Assembly (NCBI GenBank): GCA_009782825.1 | Contig: WRII01000007.1 | Location: forward strand, 1 to 64,000 | Length of the DNA stretch: 64,000 bases | Reading direction: 5' to 3' | DNA from: Peptococcaceae bacterium | GTDB taxonomy: Bacteria > Bacillota > Desulfitobacteriia > Desulfitobacteriales > Syntrophobotulaceae | In this document: piece after piece, positions 32,956-43,253 of the stretch | Position numbering within the stretch: position 1 is the first letter of the stretch | Layout: each line of letters begins with the position of its first letter | The notes under the pieces: model-generated | Seen by the model: the letters and a program-made list of their open reading frames with translations, nothing else | Database searches by the model: none | What the model was told of the DNA's origin: nothing | Position numbers and translations under genes: made by a program

Positions 32956-35900
32956 ATGAAAGACATTGTTCAAATACTGGGATTAACTTCGAATGGAGAT
33001 TCGGAGGTATTACTGCAGCAGCTAAAGAAGCGCAAGATGGAGGCCATGCGGAAGCTCTATCATGTTTCTAATGATGCTGAGAAATCGCAACAATTATACA
33101 ACCTCCTGGAAGATATAGAAATGGCCATATCCAATGTGCATGCCAGGGAACTGCCTAAGACGGATTCTACGGCGCTTGTTCCTCGTGGAAGGAGAGGTGA
33201 GAGGATAGAACATCCGCAAAAGAATCTGTCCCTGTCTAAAAAGGAGGGTTCTTTTGAGAAGAGTGATGGCGAGAAGCGAGTCAGTGATACAATGTCAGCT
33301 CTTACATCCTATATCCTGCAAGAATATGGAACCAGCGAGGTACAGAAGGAAGGGATATCCCATAAGAAAGAGGTGTCTGGCAAGAGCGAGGCATCTGGTA
33401 AGAGAGAGTCTGCTAAGAGGGAGTTTGGTAAGAGGGAGTCTGGTAAGAGGGAGTCTGGTAAGAGAGAAACTTATGGCAAGACAGAAGCGCACAGAAAAAA
33501 AGGAACATCTGGAGAGGCGCTAAGAAGTGCTTTTTCTAAAGATGACTTGGGTCGGGCACACCAGAATAAAACCCGTTTCGCAGAAGATGAGGCTAGGGGC
33601 TTTTTTTTAACAGAATCTGGGCATGAGGACAGGATTAGTGAAGAAAAGGGTCACAAGGAACCTGTCAGGCAGTTAAAGGCTTCGTCAAAAGCTTTCCCAA
33701 AAAAAGACCCCGTCAACCCGGACGAGATTGCCCGTGCGCGCCAAAAGCTTGAAAAAGCTTTGCGTTCACGTGACCAGGAGATGGATCTAAAAAAAGACCT
33801 CATCAATATTGACGAAGTTAATTTGCTCAGGAACAAAAAGCCGAGGGCGTCTGCGCAACTCAAGTCTTCTGTTCCGGCAAAGGCGTCTGCTCCGCCCAAA
33901 TCTTCTGTTAGAGCCAAAGATTCTGCTTCGCCCAAATCTTTTGCTCTAACAAAGGACGCTGTTCAGCCAAGCCCCTCTGCGCAGTCTGAGGCTGCTGCGA
34001 AAAAAAAGGTTTCCACACAAAAAAGGGCTTCCCTTCACCCCAAGGCGTCCGTTTGGCCCAAAACTTCTGAGAAAGAAAAAGCTTCTGTTCAGACTGGCGA
34101 GACTTTTGTTGAGACAAAAAAAGCCGCTCGGGAGGAGTCTCTGGTTCGGACGGAGTCTCCGATCCGAAAGGAGTCTCCGATCCGAGTGGAGTCTCCGGTT
34201 CGGACGGAGTCTCCGATCCGAAAGGAGTCTCCGATCCGAGTGGAGTCTCCGGTTCGAGAGGAGTCTCCGATCCGAAAGGAGCCTCCGATCCGAGTGGAGT
34301 CTCCGGTTCGAGAGGAGCCTCCGATTCGAGTGGAGCCTCCTGCCCGGCCCAAGCCTCAAGTGCGGCGAAGCGCTTCCCTTCAAAAAGAGCCTCCGATTCG
34401 AGTGGAGCCTCCTGCCCGGCCCAAGCCTCAAGTGCGGCGAAGCGCTTCTCTCCAGAAAGAACCTCCAATTCGAATGGAGCCTCCCACTCGGGCCAAGCCT
34501 TTTGTGCGGCGAAGCTCTTCCCTCCAAACAGAACCTTCGATTAAACAAGAGCCTGCTGTCCGGCCCAAGCCACCGGTTCAGGCAAGAGCTGACCTTTGGT
34601 CAGAACCGCCGAGCCGCTCAGAGTATTTTGCTCAGCCAGAGAGTTTTCCTATTCCACAAGAGAAGGGGGCTGACTCCGGTTTAATAAATGGGGCTATGGA
34701 GTTCGACGATTTCAGAGAGCCGACTCCGGTTTTGAACAATGGTTATAAATGGGATTCAGAGAGACAGGCTCATGAACAGCCTCAATGGAAAAGGATGGGC
34801 GGGGAGAACACGTGGGCTTCTGGGACGCACACCGCGGCCCCATTTTCCAGAGAGGCTGCTGGAGATGAGATTAAGGCCGACGCGGTTCTCCCGGTCGGCG
34901 CGGTTCTCCCGGTTGGCGCGGTTCCCCCGGTCGGCGCGGTTCTCCCGGTCGACGCGGTTCCCCCGGTCGGCGTGGTTCTCCCGGTCGGTGTGGTTCCCCC
35001 GGTCGGCGCGGTCCCCTCGGTCGACGCAGTCCCCTCGGTCGACATAGCTACCCTCGAAGAGACCCGCTTGGCGGAGGTGACTACGGGGATCATGCAGGCT
35101 GATCTACTTGCCAAGGTTAACGACCTGGAAACCCTCGTAGATTTTGGAAACATGTTTTGGCAAAGCCAGGACTATACACAGGCTTTGGACTATTATCGGC
35201 AGGCTGCCGAAAAAGGGTATCCTCCCGCGCAAAAGAAGATTGGCGACAGCTATTATTATGGCAGGGGCATTGAACAGGATTATAAAACGGCTTTGGGCTG
35301 GTATCTGAAAGCAGCGGAGCAAGGGTGGCCGGAGGCTCAGTGGATCCTTGGAGAGTGTTATTTTTGCGGAAATGGCGTAGAGGAAGATTATACGAAGGCC
35401 GTGAAGTGGTATCAGAGAGCGGCGGAACAAGGGGTGACTCAGGCCCAGTGCAATCTTGCTGACTGTTACTTCAATGGCAAAGGGGTTGCCCAAAATTATT
35501 ATGAAGCCATGCGATGGTATCGCAAAGGGGTGGAGCGGGGCCATCCTCAGGCCTATAAAGGACTTGGCGACGGCTATTATTCCGGATGTGGTACGGGTCA
35601 GGATTATGCTGCGGCTGCGCAATTTTATCAAAAAGCGGCAGAGCGCGGCAATATAGAGGCGCAAATCAATTTAAGCAGCTGTTATTATTATGGTGAGGGG
35701 GTTACGCAAGATTATACCAAGGCCTTGACATGGATGAAAAAAGCGGCTGAACGGGGCAGCTCAGTGGCTCAGGTCAATTTAGGGAGCTGCTACTCTCAAG
35801 GTATTGGTATACAAAGAAATCCTCAGGAAGCTGTCTCATGGTATCGCAAGGCGGCTGAGCAGGGGGATGCGCTGGCTCAGATGTATGTGGGCAGCTGTTA

Positions 35901-36138
35901 TTATTTTGGGGATGGCGCCCCCAGGGATTATGACCAAGCGGTATACTGGCTGCAGAAAGCAGCTGAGCAGGATAACCCAGATGCTCAGTTTAATTTAGGA
36001 ACCTGTTATTATCAAGGTCAGGGGGTTGCTCAAGACCAGCAAACAGCCCTGCTTTGGTATCAAAAGGCGGCTGGCCAGGGGCATGCTATGGCGAGGGAGA
36101 TGTCGGATAAGATTGAGAGGAGTCAATTTTCATGGTAG
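32956..36138 (+). CDS. Large Sel1-repeat protein with low-complexity middle
   Basis: The 1060-residue protein starts at ATG 32956 after GAGGAGG; a longer upstream frame lacks this site. The N-terminal ~55 residues are helical ([20 protein letters not shown]). A basic and proline-rich middle of some 680 residues is built of in-frame repeats: GKRES units, [12 protein letters not shown] hexapeptides, three copies of a 24-residue [15 protein letters not shown] unit, and VLPVGA hexapeptides. From about residue 740 come about nine Sel1-like TPR repeats ([20 protein letters not shown] and similar). Sel1 repeats scaffold protein complexes. No signal peptide or membrane helix was seen. The partner is unknown. 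It appears to be a single-gene unit with a -10-like TATAAT at 32893-32898. Confidence 0.82.
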   Translation: MKDIVQILGLTSNGDSEVLLQQLKKRKMEAMRKLYHVSNDAEKSQQLYNLLEDIEMAISNVHARELPKTDSTALVPRGRRGERIEHPQKNLSLSKKEGSFEKSDGEKRVSDTMSALTSYILQEYGTSEVQKEGISHKKEVSGKSEASGKRESAKREFGKRESGKRESGKRETYGKTEAHRKKGTSGEALRSAFSKDDLGRAHQNKTRFAEDEARGFFLTESGHEDRISEEKGHKEPVRQLKASSKAFPKKDPVNPDEIARARQKLEKALRSRDQEMDLKKDLINIDEVNLLRNKKPRASAQLKSSVPAKASAPPKSSVRAKDSASPKSFALTKDAVQPSPSAQSEAAAKKKVSTQKRASLHPKASVWPKTSEKEKASVQTGETFVETKKAAREESLVRTESPIRKESPIRVESPVRTESPIRKESPIRVESPVREESPIRKEPPIRVESPVREEPPIRVEPPARPKPQVRRSASLQKEPPIRVEPPARPKPQVRRSASLQKEPPIRMEPPTRAKPFVRRSSSLQTEPSIKQEPAVRPKPPVQARADLWSEPPSRSEYFAQPESFPIPQEKGADSGLINGAMEFDDFREPTPVLNNGYKWDSERQAHEQPQWKRMGGENTWASGTHTAAPFSREAAGDEIKADAVLPVGAVLPVGAVPPVGAVLPVDAVPPVGVVLPVGVVPPVGAVPSVDAVPSVDIATLEETRLAEVTTGIMQADLLAKVNDLETLVDFGNMFWQSQDYTQALDYYRQAAEKGYPPAQKKIGDSYYYGRGIEQDYKTALGWYLKAAEQGWPEAQWILGECYFCGNGVEEDYTKAVKWYQRAAEQGVTQAQCNLADCYFNGKGVAQNYYEAMRWYRKGVERGHPQAYKGLGDGYYSGCGTGQDYAAAAQFYQKAAERGNIEAQINLSSCYYYGEGVTQDYTKALTWMKKAAERGSSVAQVNLGSCYSQGIGIQRNPQEAVSWYRKAAEQGDALAQMYVGSCYYFGDGAPRDYDQAVYWLQKAAEQDNPDAQFNLGTCYYQGQGVAQDQQTALLWYQKAAGQGHAMAREMSDKIERSQFSW
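34136..34530 (+). repeat. In-frame minisatellites (18 bp and 72 bp) in the Sel1-protein gene
   Basis: The first part is about ten 18-bp units encoding [18 protein letters not shown] and similar. It passes into three 72-bp units encoding [18 protein letters not shown] followed by a Ser/Leu/Gln linker. Adjacent units are almost identical. Confidence 0.88.
34883..35045 (+). repeat. 18-bp VLPVGA-type repeat in the Sel1-protein gene
   Basis: Roughly nine 18-bp units of the GCGGTTCTCCCGGTCGGC type encode [12 protein letters not shown] and VPSVDA. They lie just before the Sel1 domain. Confidence 0.88.
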
Positions 36139-36181
36139 ACAAATAAGGGTCTGGCGCCAGCCCCTAAGGGACTGTAAGGTC

Positions 36182-38032
36182 TTATTGCCCTTCTTGGGCC
36201 CGTCTGAGGGCCTTTTCCCGGATATTCTGATCCATGAGCCACAGGGGATCGAAGGGGATGTCGCCCTGGGATGCGGAGAAATGCAGGTGAGGACCTGTGG
36301 AATAGCCGGTTGAGCCGATGAGGCCGATCATGTCGCCGGTTTGGATCATATCGCCTACTTTGACATGGCAGGCATTTAAATGGGAGTAGCTGGTGAAAAT
36401 ATTGGCGCCGTGGTCAATGATAACAGTGTTTCCGGATATGCGCAGGGGGAAGGACAGCACCACTTTGCCGGGCGCGGCTGCGGTAACGGGGGTGTCTTCG
36501 TCGTCGGCGATGTCCACAGCGTTGTGGGAGCTGCTAAAGACACCGTTGGTATAGCGGGCTTCCCCGTAATAGGTGGACAGGCGGCCTTGGTTCGGCATGG
36601 TGAAGGCGCCTTTCCAATAGGGATTGGGATGACTCTGGGCTTTGGCGGCGGTGGTTTTTTCTCTGTCAAAGCTGTAGTTTTCGGGGATGGCTAAGGAAAC
36701 CATCTCTGTGGAGGCGGCCATATCTTGACGGGTGAAGGTCTTTTTTTCTACGGTGAATGTGGTGGAGGCGATTTCGCTCCAGGCGGACTCCCGGGATCCT
36801 TGGGGAGAGGGAATATGGGTCTGCACGAGGATTTTAGCGGTGTAGCTGCCGGGCTGGACTGTATTGGCGATGGGGAAGTACACGGTGGCGAAGTCGGCGG
36901 TGGCGGAGTCGGCGGTGGCGGGGGTGGTGTCGGAAGCGGCAAGAGTGTCTGAACCTGAAAAAAAGAAAGGGATTTCTTCGTCCAGGAAGGGGATCTGAAG
37001 TTTGTAATCATAGGTTTGCGGGGAGCCGGTGTGGGTCAGGACGATACAGCCGAGGGCGCCCTGGGGGTAGGCGGTATGGGAGGTAAAGGGATGTACCCCC
37101 GAGGTTAGGCTCATGAGAAAGGTGCCTGTGACACTGCCGTGATAGCTGGGGTCTTTGGCGCCGTAGGTCAGAGTGTAAACAGCGATGTAGTGTCCGCTTT
37201 GTTCGGGCTGGATACTGGGGCGTCCGGCGAGGTCGAGGGTACCGGCGGCGGCGGATTCGAGATCGCCGACCTCCAGGGCGTAGTAGGCCAGGGAGGTGGT
37301 ATCGGCTGATTCAGGGGCGAGCAGGGTAAGCCGGCTTAAATCGTGGACTGTGACAATGTCGGGAGGGTGTGTGGCGTGGGTTCGCGAAAAGGACAGGTTT
37401 TTTTTCTGGGGGGCCAGTGTGCGCCGAAGGTCGATGCTTTGGCCGTAAAGGGGCACAGGCGCAGAGGCGGAATTAGAATGGGAGGCGGATCCGGAGTCGG
37501 AGGAAAGGGAGAGATGGGCGGCCAAAGGCCACACAGCGCTCATATATGTGCCTTGAAAAGCGTGTTGTTTGAGCAAGGCGCGCGTCGCTTTTTCTGTTAA
37601 GAGATACGTGTCGTCTTCATGAGGTGTATTGTCTGTGTTATCGGAAGGATTTATGATGTTGGCGGAGATATTGGATGCCCAAGCGCGCTGGCTGTCTGGA
37701 TCAATCCAAACACGGAAGAGAGAGGTGTTGCCGTTATTCATGGTTGTTTGTACAATGAAATAGGAGGGGGCTTCTGAAGGGGAGACTTCCTTTCGGCCTG
37801 ATGTCAAAGCGTGATAGATGCTCAGTCTGCCGGAGGCGTTTGTTACGGCACAGGATGTGCTGCTTAGAGGATGGCCGATGTGGTCTTGGTCTTGAGGGAT
37901 AAGTTCGGAGACAATGAGGGAGGAGGGGCTGGCGTTGAACCATTCCCAAACAAAGGCGTAGGTCAAGAAGGCTGTGATCCCAAGAACAAGGCAGGAACAA
38001 AGAATGATGAGTGACACAAGATGTTTTTTCAT
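36182..38032 (-). CDS. M23-family (LytM) cell-wall endopeptidase, membrane anchored
   Basis: The 616-residue protein has an N-terminal signal/anchor (SLIILCSCLVLGITAFLTYA), a long extracytoplasmic region poor in recognisable motifs, and a C-terminal LytM domain (about 480-600). Predicted zinc and catalytic residues are His503 and Asp507 in SSSHNAVDIA, and His582/His584 in GPHLHFS. It should cleave peptidoglycan cross-links or act in sporulation or division. The usual HxGxD is here HNAVD. The region around 365-390 has Ala/Thr/Asp-rich repeats. It is convergent with the Sel1 gene and divergent from the amidase at 38151. Confidence 0.85.
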   Translation of the reverse strand: MKKHLVSLIILCSCLVLGITAFLTYAFVWEWFNASPSSLIVSELIPQDQDHIGHPLSSTSCAVTNASGRLSIYHALTSGRKEVSPSEAPSYFIVQTTMNNGNTSLFRVWIDPDSQRAWASNISANIINPSDNTDNTPHEDDTYLLTEKATRALLKQHAFQGTYMSAVWPLAAHLSLSSDSGSASHSNSASAPVPLYGQSIDLRRTLAPQKKNLSFSRTHATHPPDIVTVHDLSRLTLLAPESADTTSLAYYALEVGDLESAAAGTLDLAGRPSIQPEQSGHYIAVYTLTYGAKDPSYHGSVTGTFLMSLTSGVHPFTSHTAYPQGALGCIVLTHTGSPQTYDYKLQIPFLDEEIPFFFSGSDTLAASDTTPATADSATADFATVYFPIANTVQPGSYTAKILVQTHIPSPQGSRESAWSEIASTTFTVEKKTFTRQDMAASTEMVSLAIPENYSFDREKTTAAKAQSHPNPYWKGAFTMPNQGRLSTYYGEARYTNGVFSSSHNAVDIADDEDTPVTAAAPGKVVLSFPLRISGNTVIIDHGANIFTSYSHLNACHVKVGDMIQTGDMIGLIGSTGYSTGPHLHFSASQGDIPFDPLWLMDQNIREKALRRAQEGQ

Positions 38033-38150
38033 GAAGTCTTCCTCTTAAAAGATTTTGTCGTGAATCAATTATGACAGATTCTCACGTGAGGAACAAGAGG
38101 AGAGTGCAGCGAAACAAGAGACTTTGCTTAAGAAATGAAGGTGTAAAGGT

Positions 38151-38990
38151 ATGGCTAAGATCTTTATTAACCCAGGGCATGGGCCGAGTTCTACAGGAGG
38201 AGCCTTTGATCCTGGCGCAGTGGGGCCAACGGGACTGAGGGAGGCTGATGTCAACCTGAAAATTGGCCAATTACTGAATAGTAAGATTGGTTCTTTATGC
38301 ACAACAAAACTTTATCAGGATGCCAATCTCACCATGATATGTAACGAATCGAATCGTTGGATGGCGGATTGGTTTGTGTCTATTCATGGCAATGCCGCGG
38401 CGGCTTCGTCGGCCCATGGCCTGGAAACATTCTGCTATTTGTTTGGCGGGCAAGGGCAAAGATTAGCCAACAGTGTTCAGACGCAGCTTGTCAAGCTCCT
38501 GGGACGCGCTGATAGAGGGGTCAAGGAAGGTAATTTCCAGGTTTTGCGCAATACAAACGCCCCGGCGATTCTGCCTGAAATCGGATTTATCTCGAATCCT
38601 CAGGAGGAGGCCCTGATGAGAGGGATAGAGTGGCAGGAGACCGCGGCGGAAGCGTTGGCCATTGGCATATCAGATTACATTGGCTTGGGGTATAAACCCT
38701 CTGCGACTGCTGTACCTGAACCGCCGCCGGTTCTACCACCGGATTTGGGAGAGGGAGCTATGGAAAATCTAGTGGTATGGTACGGCGAAGCGGATGCTTC
38801 AACAGCCAGGTATCTGATGACAAAGCTTGGGTGTCCGGGGATGCCTTTTTCTCAATGGAGCGCAAACACAACCCCGGCGAAAACAGTCTATAAAGTGGGG
38901 GGCGCTGCCGCCGCAGGAACTGTGTTGTTGGCGGGGAGCACCCAGTATGAAACGGCTCGGGTGGTATTGGATTGGATCGCCAAGAACTAA
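38151..38990 (+). CDS. N-acetylmuramoyl-L-alanine amidase (Amidase_3) with C-terminal cell-wall-binding-like domain
   Basis: The 279-residue protein has the amidase_3 zinc site: His10 (NPGHG), Glu31 (LREAD), His79 (SIHGNAA), and catalytic Glu143 (LPEIGFISN). It cuts the bond between muramic acid and L-alanine. Residues from about 205 (ENLVVWYGEADASTARYL, then VGGAAAAGT) resemble a clostridial cell-wall-binding repeat type 2 unit. No signal peptide is visible, as in several spore or phage-type amidases. The TAA stop at 38988 is also the first base group of a dispersed-repeat copy. Ribosome-binding: GGTGTAAAGG before ATG. Confidence 0.87.
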   Translation: MAKIFINPGHGPSSTGGAFDPGAVGPTGLREADVNLKIGQLLNSKIGSLCTTKLYQDANLTMICNESNRWMADWFVSIHGNAAAASSAHGLETFCYLFGGQGQRLANSVQTQLVKLLGRADRGVKEGNFQVLRNTNAPAILPEIGFISNPQEEALMRGIEWQETAAEALAIGISDYIGLGYKPSATAVPEPPPVLPPDLGEGAMENLVVWYGEADASTARYLMTKLGCPGMPFSQWSANTTPAKTVYKVGGAAAAGTVLLAGSTQYETARVVLDWIAKN

Positions 38991-39030
38991 CGCGGGCTAC
39001 GCCCGCAAGTGGTCAGTGATCAGTGGTTAG
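38988..39030 (+). repeat. Partial copy of the dispersed repeat at the amidase stop codon
   Basis: TAACGCGGGCTACGCCCGC and the first heptamers (GTGGTCA, GTGATCA, GTGGTTA) match the full copy at 6539. The copy starts exactly at the amidase stop codon and breaks off after the third heptamer. The following 200 bases to the next gene show nothing clear. Confidence 0.85.
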
Positions 39031-39234
39031 AGAGCTTCAGGATTAAAGAGTTGAGCCTTTTACCATAAGATCCTCAACAAGGATTACAAAGAGTGGATCA
39101 GCGCCAAATCCGCGATAATTGCTGATGCAAAAGAAGATACCAGGAGTCAGTGCAACGCAGACATTCACGATCTGCCTTCTTGTCATATTTTTATCCCTTC
39201 TGCACCAAGGTGTATCAAATGTCTTGGATAGGAA

Positions 39235-39579
39235 ATGATAGGAAGTATGCAAGAAGAGAAAAAAACTGTCATAAAAGAAAAAAAGCCGGCTGTCAGGCAA
39301 GAGAATAAACAGGAACGTCCTGTTCGGGAAAAAGCTGCGGCTATAGCCTACAATGATATGGGCGTGCCCCGGGTTGTGGCGAAAGGGGAGGGGGAACTGG
39401 CTAAGAAGATTCTTGAACACGCCGAAACAGAGGGCATCCCCATCCAAAAAAATGAGATTCTCGTGGATGCCCTTCTCAACGTGGAACTTTCTAAAGAAAT
39501 TCCGCCGGAGCTTTACGAAGCTGTGGCGGAAATATTGGCGTTCATTTACCGGCTTAATAGACTCAAAGGCAAAACCTGA
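39235..39579 (+). CDS. FlhB C-terminal-domain-like protein (orphan)
   Basis: The 114-residue protein matches the cytoplasmic tail of FlhB/type III export switch proteins: [20 protein letters not shown], then [20 protein letters not shown], then [15 protein letters not shown]. The membrane part and the autocleavage NPTH sequence are absent. A lysine/glutamate-rich N terminus precedes the domain. Stand-alone FlhB tails are known in several Firmicutes, where they can influence flagellar export, but no flagellar gene lies nearby here. The start is ATG 39235 or 39247. Confidence 0.78.
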   Translation: MIGSMQEEKKTVIKEKKPAVRQENKQERPVREKAAAIAYNDMGVPRVVAKGEGELAKKILEHAETEGIPIQKNEILVDALLNVELSKEIPPELYEAVAEILAFIYRLNRLKGKT

Positions 39580-39606
39580 TGCACTGCGAACAGAAAGGGA
39601 ATAAAG

Positions 39607-39927
39607 TCACATGGAAATGGGTTGTTGCTGCCGTTGGCGATCCATCTGTTTTTGCGCGAAAACTTCAGCAATAACACTATTGTCACCCAAGGAAATTCCT
39701 GATAGGCGCCATTCGCGGAAAATCCGCCAAAATTGTTTTTCAGTCAAAGACGCTGTATAAGGTTCGGCATCTTCATCAATGGGCCAAAAAACATCTACCC
39801 ATAATTGGCCATGATCATCCAGAACGAAGATGAAATGATGCAGTTCGGTGTTCGCATCGTCAAGGTTGCGCATGAGGATGCGGGAACGACCGTTAGGGAA
39901 ATTGGTTTTGAGATACGACAGATTCAC
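39607..39927 (-). CDS. Hypothetical protein (106 aa)
   Basis: The 106-residue protein was not assigned to a family. It starts with GTG at 39927 after GGGGGAG. The sequence is hydrophilic with a beta-like segment (HHFIFVLDDHGQLWVDVFWP) and an acidic stretch, and ends in a Gln-rich tail (DRQRQQQ). No membrane helix or signal peptide. It is convergent with the FlhB-like gene and divergent from the DinG-like helicase. A type III chaperone/YbjN-like fold is a weak possibility from the pattern only. Confidence 0.55.
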   Translation of the reverse strand: MNLSYLKTNFPNGRSRILMRNLDDANTELHHFIFVLDDHGQLWVDVFWPIDEDAEPYTASLTEKQFWRIFREWRLSGISLGDNSVIAEVFAQKQMDRQRQQQPISM

Positions 39928-40103
39928 GTTAAGCTTTCTCCCCCTTTCATGTTCATACAGTGAGTTCAGGAAAGGGTCATTGAAACTTTGTTCATTAAAA
40001 TAAGAATCTTCCTCTTTAAATTATACCATGAGTTGAGGTAAAATGAGTATGCGAAGCCTATTTTATTGATGGTAATTTTTGTTTTAAAGGGGTCAGAAAG
40101 ACG

Positions 40104-43100
40104 GTGTTTCCAGTTTTTATATCACTTTCCTATAGTGACTTAGAGGGCGGTTACGTGTTGGCTGCCAGGCGTTTTGAGGGTATAGACGTCGGTTCAGGGG
40201 ATCATAAGGATCCTCTAAGTACCAAAAATTTACGAAATTCCCAGAATCCCCAGAACCCCCAGAATCACCAGAATCCCAGGTATGGGGAATTTTTCTGGCG
40301 GGATGATTTTTCGGAGCACAAAAAAAAAGAAGTCGGTCAAAAATTCAGCGATTTTACTCGCGGTTTCACAGTGATTGGGCATGGGGTAGAGAATACTCTC
40401 AGGGAAAGGGTACATGCCCTTGTTGATTTCAGGCATAGTGAGGCTTTGGGTTATTCCGGTCAGAATGGCTATTCTGGTGAGGGTGCGGCGCCGGCAAGAC
40501 CCTTGGAAACAGGGATCTTGGATACGGCAGTTTTGGCCCGGGTCTTTTTCCCACGTATGAAACACTATTCCCTGGCGGCCCTTGGGACAGGTTTGGGTTT
40601 GGGGTCGGCGCCTGTGGAGACGCCGGCGGAAATCACGCAGGCCATAGGCCGTATTTTTATGTTGTGCTGGGAAAAGGCCCTCAGCTATGATGTGAGCTAT
40701 TTTCTGCGTGTGGAGGAAGTTGTCAGAACGACTATTTACTGCGGGCTGTTTGAAGAGATGAAAAAATCTGTGGCAGGGGGTCCGGGCCGAGGGGTTATGA
40801 CGGGCCTTTTTGCCCGTGAAGAGGGGGAAGAGGCCGGAGGAACCAACAGTGCCAACAGCGTCAAGGGTGTCAAGGGCGCCAATGACGTCACGGGAAGCAA
40901 TGATGTTAAGGCGTCTTGGCAAAAAAGGGGATCTCAGGTTCCCAAGGATTTTCAGTGGCCCGCTTCCTGTTTTGGCAAGAAGGGGCTTTTGGCGTCGGCT
41001 CTGCCGGGGTTTGAGAGCCGGCAGGCTCAGGTGGTGATGGCTCAACATATTGTTGATGCTTTTGACGCGGAGAGCCACATGGTGATTGAGGCGGAAACGG
41101 GAACAGGAAAATCTATGGCCTATCTGCTGCCGGCTCTCTGGTGGGCGAAACTGATGGAGGAAAAGGTTATTGTGGCCACTCACACCATTGTGCTGCAGGA
41201 GCAGCTGTTTACTAAGGATTTGCCTTTTTTGGCCGAGACGCTGCCTTTTTCCTTTCGGGCGGCGTTGCTGAAGGGGCGCAATCATTATATCTGCCCGCTG
41301 CTGTTTGAACAGAGTTTTCCTCAAAGGGAGGGATTTGTGGCGACGCGCGGGGCGGCTCATACGGCATCCGGAGGGACTGACGAGATGGTTTGGCCAATGC
41401 TGCTCAGCTGGCTGCGAGAGACAGAGACAGGGGATTTCAATGAGTTGCCCCGGCTGCCTCAATGGGGTGCGCTGTGGCAGAGGCTTAATGCGGAGACGGC
41501 TCTGTGTTCTCCGGCCCGGTGCCGGTACGCCCGCCGGTGCTTTATGCTTAAAGCGCGTCAGAAGGCTCAAGAGGCGGATGTGGTGGTGATTAACCATTCC
41601 TTGCTTTTTTCGGATATGAAGATGGGCATGCTGCCGGAATATCATTATTTGGTGGTGGATGAGGCCCACCATCTTTATGAGAGCGCTCTTGCCCATTTGG
41701 GGTTTGCGTTGAACCGTGAGAATGTGTCCCGTTTGACGGAGCGCTGGCGCAAGACGGGCCGGGGGTCGACTTACGCCATGTGGCTGGAGGTGGCCCGAAA
41801 AATGGGGGAGATGTGTTCGGAGTATGATTTTCAAAGTTTTACGGAACGTCTCCATGAGTGCCCGTCTCTGGCGGCGCGCATTGATGAGCAGGCGGCTCAG
41901 ACTTTTGATGTGTTGGCGCAGATCTTGGGAGATCGCGTCACGGCCCGGCTGACGCTGGAGAGGCTGCCTGATTCTGTCCGGGGGCTGTTTGCGGTGGAGA
42001 TGGAGAATCTGAGCGGTCGTCTGGAGGGCTTGGACGGGGCTTTGCATGGGATGTGGCTGAGTCTTGACGGGGCGCGTCAGCTGGAGGAATTCAAATATGA
42101 TATTGTGCGGGATAGGGCGCTCTTGGGGGAGTGGATTCGTGGTCTGCGTCAGGTGGCGGAACTGGAGGATGATCAGCGGATTACTTATGTGGAAAAATCC
42201 TCGGGGGAGAAAGTGTCGAGTCTGTGGCTGAAAAGCGCGCCGTTGGATATTGCCGCGCTGTTGGAGGATCAGCTGTTTAATGAGAAAAAATCTGTGATTC
42301 TTTGTTCGGCTACGTTGAGTGTGGCCGGGGATTTCCGTTATTTTATGGGCGAGATTGGATTGAAAAGGGATTGCGCGGGGACGTTGGCTTTGAGATCTCA
42401 GTTTGATTATCAGTCTCAGATGCTGTCCTGTATTGTTTCGGGGTTTGCTCCGGTGGGAGCTGGAGGGGAGCGACGGGATCTGCAGGAGGGAGGGAAGGCG
42501 GCGGGATCTGCAGGGGGCGTGAATCGGGAGGCTGTGAACTCAGAGGCGTATGTAAATGGCGCTATTGCGAGGATATCCCCTATAGAGGCGGAGGGGGGAC
42601 TGGCTCGTGAGGTGGCGTCTTTTGTGGCGGAAGCGGCTCGTCTTGTGGGGGGGCGTACGTTGGTTCTGTTTACATCTCATCGTCTTTTGCGTCTTGTGAA
42701 TCAAGCTCTTGAGGAGTTTGTGGGTGAGGACTCGGTTTTGGCTGAATCGTCTCCTCTGGAAATTCTGGCGCAGGGGATCCATGGCAGCCGTGATGCTTTG
42801 TTGGATGATTTTCGCGCTCATGCGGGGCGGGTGCTTTTGGGATCCAGCAGTTTTTGGGAGGGGATTGATTTGCCGGGGGAGGAGCTTTCCTGTTTGATCA
42901 TGGTGCGGCTGCCTTTCTGGCCGCCTAGTATGCCGGTGATTGAGGCCCGTTCGGAATTGCTGCGAAAAAAGGGGCGCAATCCTTTTTATGACTTGCAGCT
43001 GCCGGAGGCGGTGATTCGTTTCAAGCAGGGTTTTGGCCGCCTGCTGCGCACCCGTGAGGATAGGGGGGTGTTTATTCTGCTGGATGATCGTGTTGTGACA

Positions 43101-43202
43101 AAAAGATATGGCATGAGTTTCCTGGCGTCTTTGCCTAAACGCAACCATATGCGGGGGGATAGGGAGCAGGTCTTGGGGAAGGTGAGGGAGTTTTTTCACT
43201 GA
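40104..43202 (+). CDS. dinG: DinG-family ATP-dependent helicase with degenerate N-terminal exonuclease domain
   Basis: The 1032-residue protein is an XPD/DinG superfamily 2 helicase that unwinds DNA with an Fe-S cluster. Walker A is AETGTGKS (330-337), the DEAH box is at 519-522, cluster cysteines are Cys397, Cys468, Cys473 and Cys479, and motif VI reads QGFGRLLRTREDRG. The N terminus keeps the outline of a DnaQ-like exonuclease (VIGHGVENTLRE, DTAVLARVFFP, HYSLAAL), but the expected DxE start is replaced by ISLSYSDLEGG. Low-complexity insertions (QNPQNPQNHQNP; a Ser/Asn/Val-rich stretch near residue 255) occur. The start is GTG 40104 after AAAGGGGT. Confidence 0.88.
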   Translation: MFPVFISLSYSDLEGGYVLAARRFEGIDVGSGDHKDPLSTKNLRNSQNPQNPQNHQNPRYGEFFWRDDFSEHKKKEVGQKFSDFTRGFTVIGHGVENTLRERVHALVDFRHSEALGYSGQNGYSGEGAAPARPLETGILDTAVLARVFFPRMKHYSLAALGTGLGLGSAPVETPAEITQAIGRIFMLCWEKALSYDVSYFLRVEEVVRTTIYCGLFEEMKKSVAGGPGRGVMTGLFAREEGEEAGGTNSANSVKGVKGANDVTGSNDVKASWQKRGSQVPKDFQWPASCFGKKGLLASALPGFESRQAQVVMAQHIVDAFDAESHMVIEAETGTGKSMAYLLPALWWAKLMEEKVIVATHTIVLQEQLFTKDLPFLAETLPFSFRAALLKGRNHYICPLLFEQSFPQREGFVATRGAAHTASGGTDEMVWPMLLSWLRETETGDFNELPRLPQWGALWQRLNAETALCSPARCRYARRCFMLKARQKAQEADVVVINHSLLFSDMKMGMLPEYHYLVVDEAHHLYESALAHLGFALNRENVSRLTERWRKTGRGSTYAMWLEVARKMGEMCSEYDFQSFTERLHECPSLAARIDEQAAQTFDVLAQILGDRVTARLTLERLPDSVRGLFAVEMENLSGRLEGLDGALHGMWLSLDGARQLEEFKYDIVRDRALLGEWIRGLRQVAELEDDQRITYVEKSSGEKVSSLWLKSAPLDIAALLEDQLFNEKKSVILCSATLSVAGDFRYFMGEIGLKRDCAGTLALRSQFDYQSQMLSCIVSGFAPVGAGGERRDLQEGGKAAGSAGGVNREAVNSEAYVNGAIARISPIEAEGGLAREVASFVAEAARLVGGRTLVLFTSHRLLRLVNQALEEFVGEDSVLAESSPLEILAQGIHGSRDALLDDFRAHAGRVLLGSSSFWEGIDLPGEELSCLIMVRLPFWPPSMPVIEARSELLRKKGRNPFYDLQLPEAVIRFKQGFGRLLRTREDRGVFILLDDRVVTKRYGMSFLASLPKRNHMRGDREQVLGKVREFFH

Positions 43203-43253
43203 TAGGTGTTAAATGGAGGGAGCAAAACATCAACGAAAAAGGTATCCTAAGGC

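Noticed and set aside
33908-34684. Several overlapping ORFs of 87-200 residues on both strands
   Set aside because: They arise because the 18-bp and 72-bp repeats keep every frame open; only the Sel1-protein frame has a start site and downstream domain.
39043-39447. 134-residue minus-strand ORF
   Set aside because: Overlaps the FlhB-like gene, phenylalanine-rich from A-rich opposite-strand codons, without ribosome-binding site.
40230-42047. 605-residue minus-strand ORF
   Set aside because: Antisense to the DinG-like helicase, whose motifs are all present; composition is shadow-like.
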